A DNA stretch of 64,000 nucleotides from positions 310,001 through 374,000 of the forward strand of contig NZ_LPUT01000012.1 in assembly GCF_001563475.1 (NCBI RefSeq), given 5' to 3'. Shown here in pieces: positions 63,247-64,000 of this stretch; position 1 is the first letter of the stretch; each line of letters opens with the position of its first letter. The position numbers and the translations under genes are program-made. Under the pieces are notes generated by a model. That model was not told the origin of the DNA. It did not search any database and saw only the letters and a list, made by a program, of their open reading frames with translations. Source of the stretch: Sporosarcina sp. HYO08. Its GTDB lineage: Bacteria; Bacillota; Bacilli; Bacillales_A; Planococcaceae.

Positions 63247-64000
63247 TTGACTAAAGTTGAAGTTCATAAAGGGGAACAACTAGCGCAACAAGACCAAGAT
63301 CACCTATGGCATGCGATGAGTCGCCACGTTCCAGGTGGAAGCCCAATGATCGCAGAGGCTGGAGAAGGTGGCTGGTTTAGCGATATCTACGGAAAGCGTT
63401 ATTTCGATGGTGTTTCGGGACTATGGTGCTTGAATTTGGGTCATGGAAGAAAAGAAATTGTTGACGCAGCTGCTGAGCAGATGATGAAACTTTCTTATTT
63501 TCCTCTCACGTTAAGTCACGAACCAGCGATTGAGTTATCAGCAAAAATTAGTGAACTCCTCGGAGATTCGTATAAAACATTCTTTACGAATAGTGGTTCT
63601 GAAGCGAATGAAACCGCCTTCAAAATTGCACGACAGTATCATCACCAAAATGGAAATCCAGAAAAACATAAAATCATTTCTCGTTATCGTGCCTATCATG
63701 GAACAACATTGGGAGCACTAAGTGCAACAGCACAGGCAAACCGCCGCGTTAAATACGGTCCAAGTGCACCGGGCTTCCTACATGTAGCGCCACCATACAG
63801 TTATCGTTCACCATTCGGCGATGAGGTAACAGATGTAGATAAAGTAGCAGCAGATATGATCGATCAAATGATTACTTGGGAAGGCGCCGAGACAGTTGCA
63901 GCTGTCATTATGGAACCATTCATTTCCGGTGGAGGCGTCATTATTCCAACACCAGAATACTTAAAGCGTGTAGCAGAAATTTGTAAGAAACATGATGTGC
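63247..64000 (+). CDS. Class III (omega) aminotransferase, 3' end outside window
   Basis: At least 251 residues of a class III PLP aminotransferase, open to the right edge. Seen are HLWHAMSRHVPGGSPMIAEA, SGLWCLNLGHGRKEIVDAA, TFFTNSGSEANETAFKIAR near residue 115, SRYRAYHGTTLGALSAT near residue 145 and AAVIMEPFISGGGV near residue 220. The PLP lysine would lie beyond the edge. This is the group of beta-alanine, taurine or omega-amino acid:pyruvate transaminases; the substrate is not decidable. TTG start at 63247. Confidence 0.9.
   Translation, partial: MTKVEVHKGEQLAQQDQDHLWHAMSRHVPGGSPMIAEAGEGGWFSDIYGKRYFDGVSGLWCLNLGHGRKEIVDAAAEQMMKLSYFPLTLSHEPAIELSAKISELLGDSYKTFFTNSGSEANETAFKIARQYHHQNGNPEKHKIISRYRAYHGTTLGALSATAQANRRVKYGPSAPGFLHVAPPYSYRSPFGDEVTDVDKVAADMIDQMITWEGAETVAAVIMEPFISGGGVIIPTPEYLKRVAEICKKHDV

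Overview
The window looks like chromosomal DNA of a spore-forming, S-layer-bearing member of the Bacillales, most likely Planococcaceae (Sporosarcina/Lysinibacillus-like). This is inferred from protein content: CsaB, five SLH-domain proteins, the spore protein Tlp, a sporulenol-type squalene cyclase, ComFB, DUF421, TcyP and an OsmC family protein. Base composition is moderately low in G+C, ribosome binding sites are strong AGGAGG-type, and many genes appear to start at TTG.

Layout. 1-1865: remnant of one IS200/IS605-type element followed by a complete tnpA/tnpB element with its right-end hairpin. 2150-8725: secondary cell wall polymer (SCWP) locus. csaB, a GT4 glycosyltransferase and a MurJ-like flippase lie on the minus strand; divergently, a WecG/TagA/CpsF transferase and a UDP-ManNAc dehydrogenase-like gene lie on the plus strand. 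Two 21-bp minisatellite arrays bracket the flippase. 8730-24240: S-layer region with three large SLH surface proteins sharing the same leader and anchor, two near-identical BtuF-like genes, a frameshifted comFB, and an orphan AbiEii-like gene. 24490-31700: housekeeping and stress genes (TcyP, DUF421, flavin monooxygenase, large catalase, OsmC, Yip1). 32000-37430: a fourth SLH protein, a hydrolase, a 6S-like structured RNA and a secreted phosphodiesterase. 37760-42450: sqhC, an acidic repeat protein and a Cu/Zn SOD lipoprotein. 42500-53860: transporters (NhaC, BCCT, acetate-type symporter with DUF485 partner), an MBL hydrolase, a MOSC protein, tlp and a fifth SLH protein. 54391-58374: complete speD-speA-speE-speB polyamine operon. 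59037-61755: TetR regulator divergent from kynU-kynB. 62044-end: GntR regulator and a class III aminotransferase cut by the window edge.

How the genes fit together. The SCWP genes should make and pyruvylate the ManNAc-type wall polymer that SLH domains bind, and five SLH proteins sit in the same window, so synthesis of the anchor and its clients are encoded together. The polyamine operon encodes arginine to agmatine to putrescine to spermidine, with decarboxylated AdoMet from SpeD.

The least ordinary material is non-coding. (1) A dispersed palindromic repeat family with a GTGCCAGGCAC or GTGACAGTCAC core recurs about a dozen times, mostly just after stop codons; in its longer form it carries an intrinsic terminator. 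(2) Phased 21-bp arrays flank the flippase gene. (3) Two inverted copies of a large hairpin-rich element lie at 53.5-54.4 kb; within one copy, two internal modules differ by compensatory changes in three stems. (4) A promoter-to-terminator structured RNA resembling 6S RNA lies at 34.8-35.1 kb. Functional calls are from reading the sequence alone; no database search was possible.
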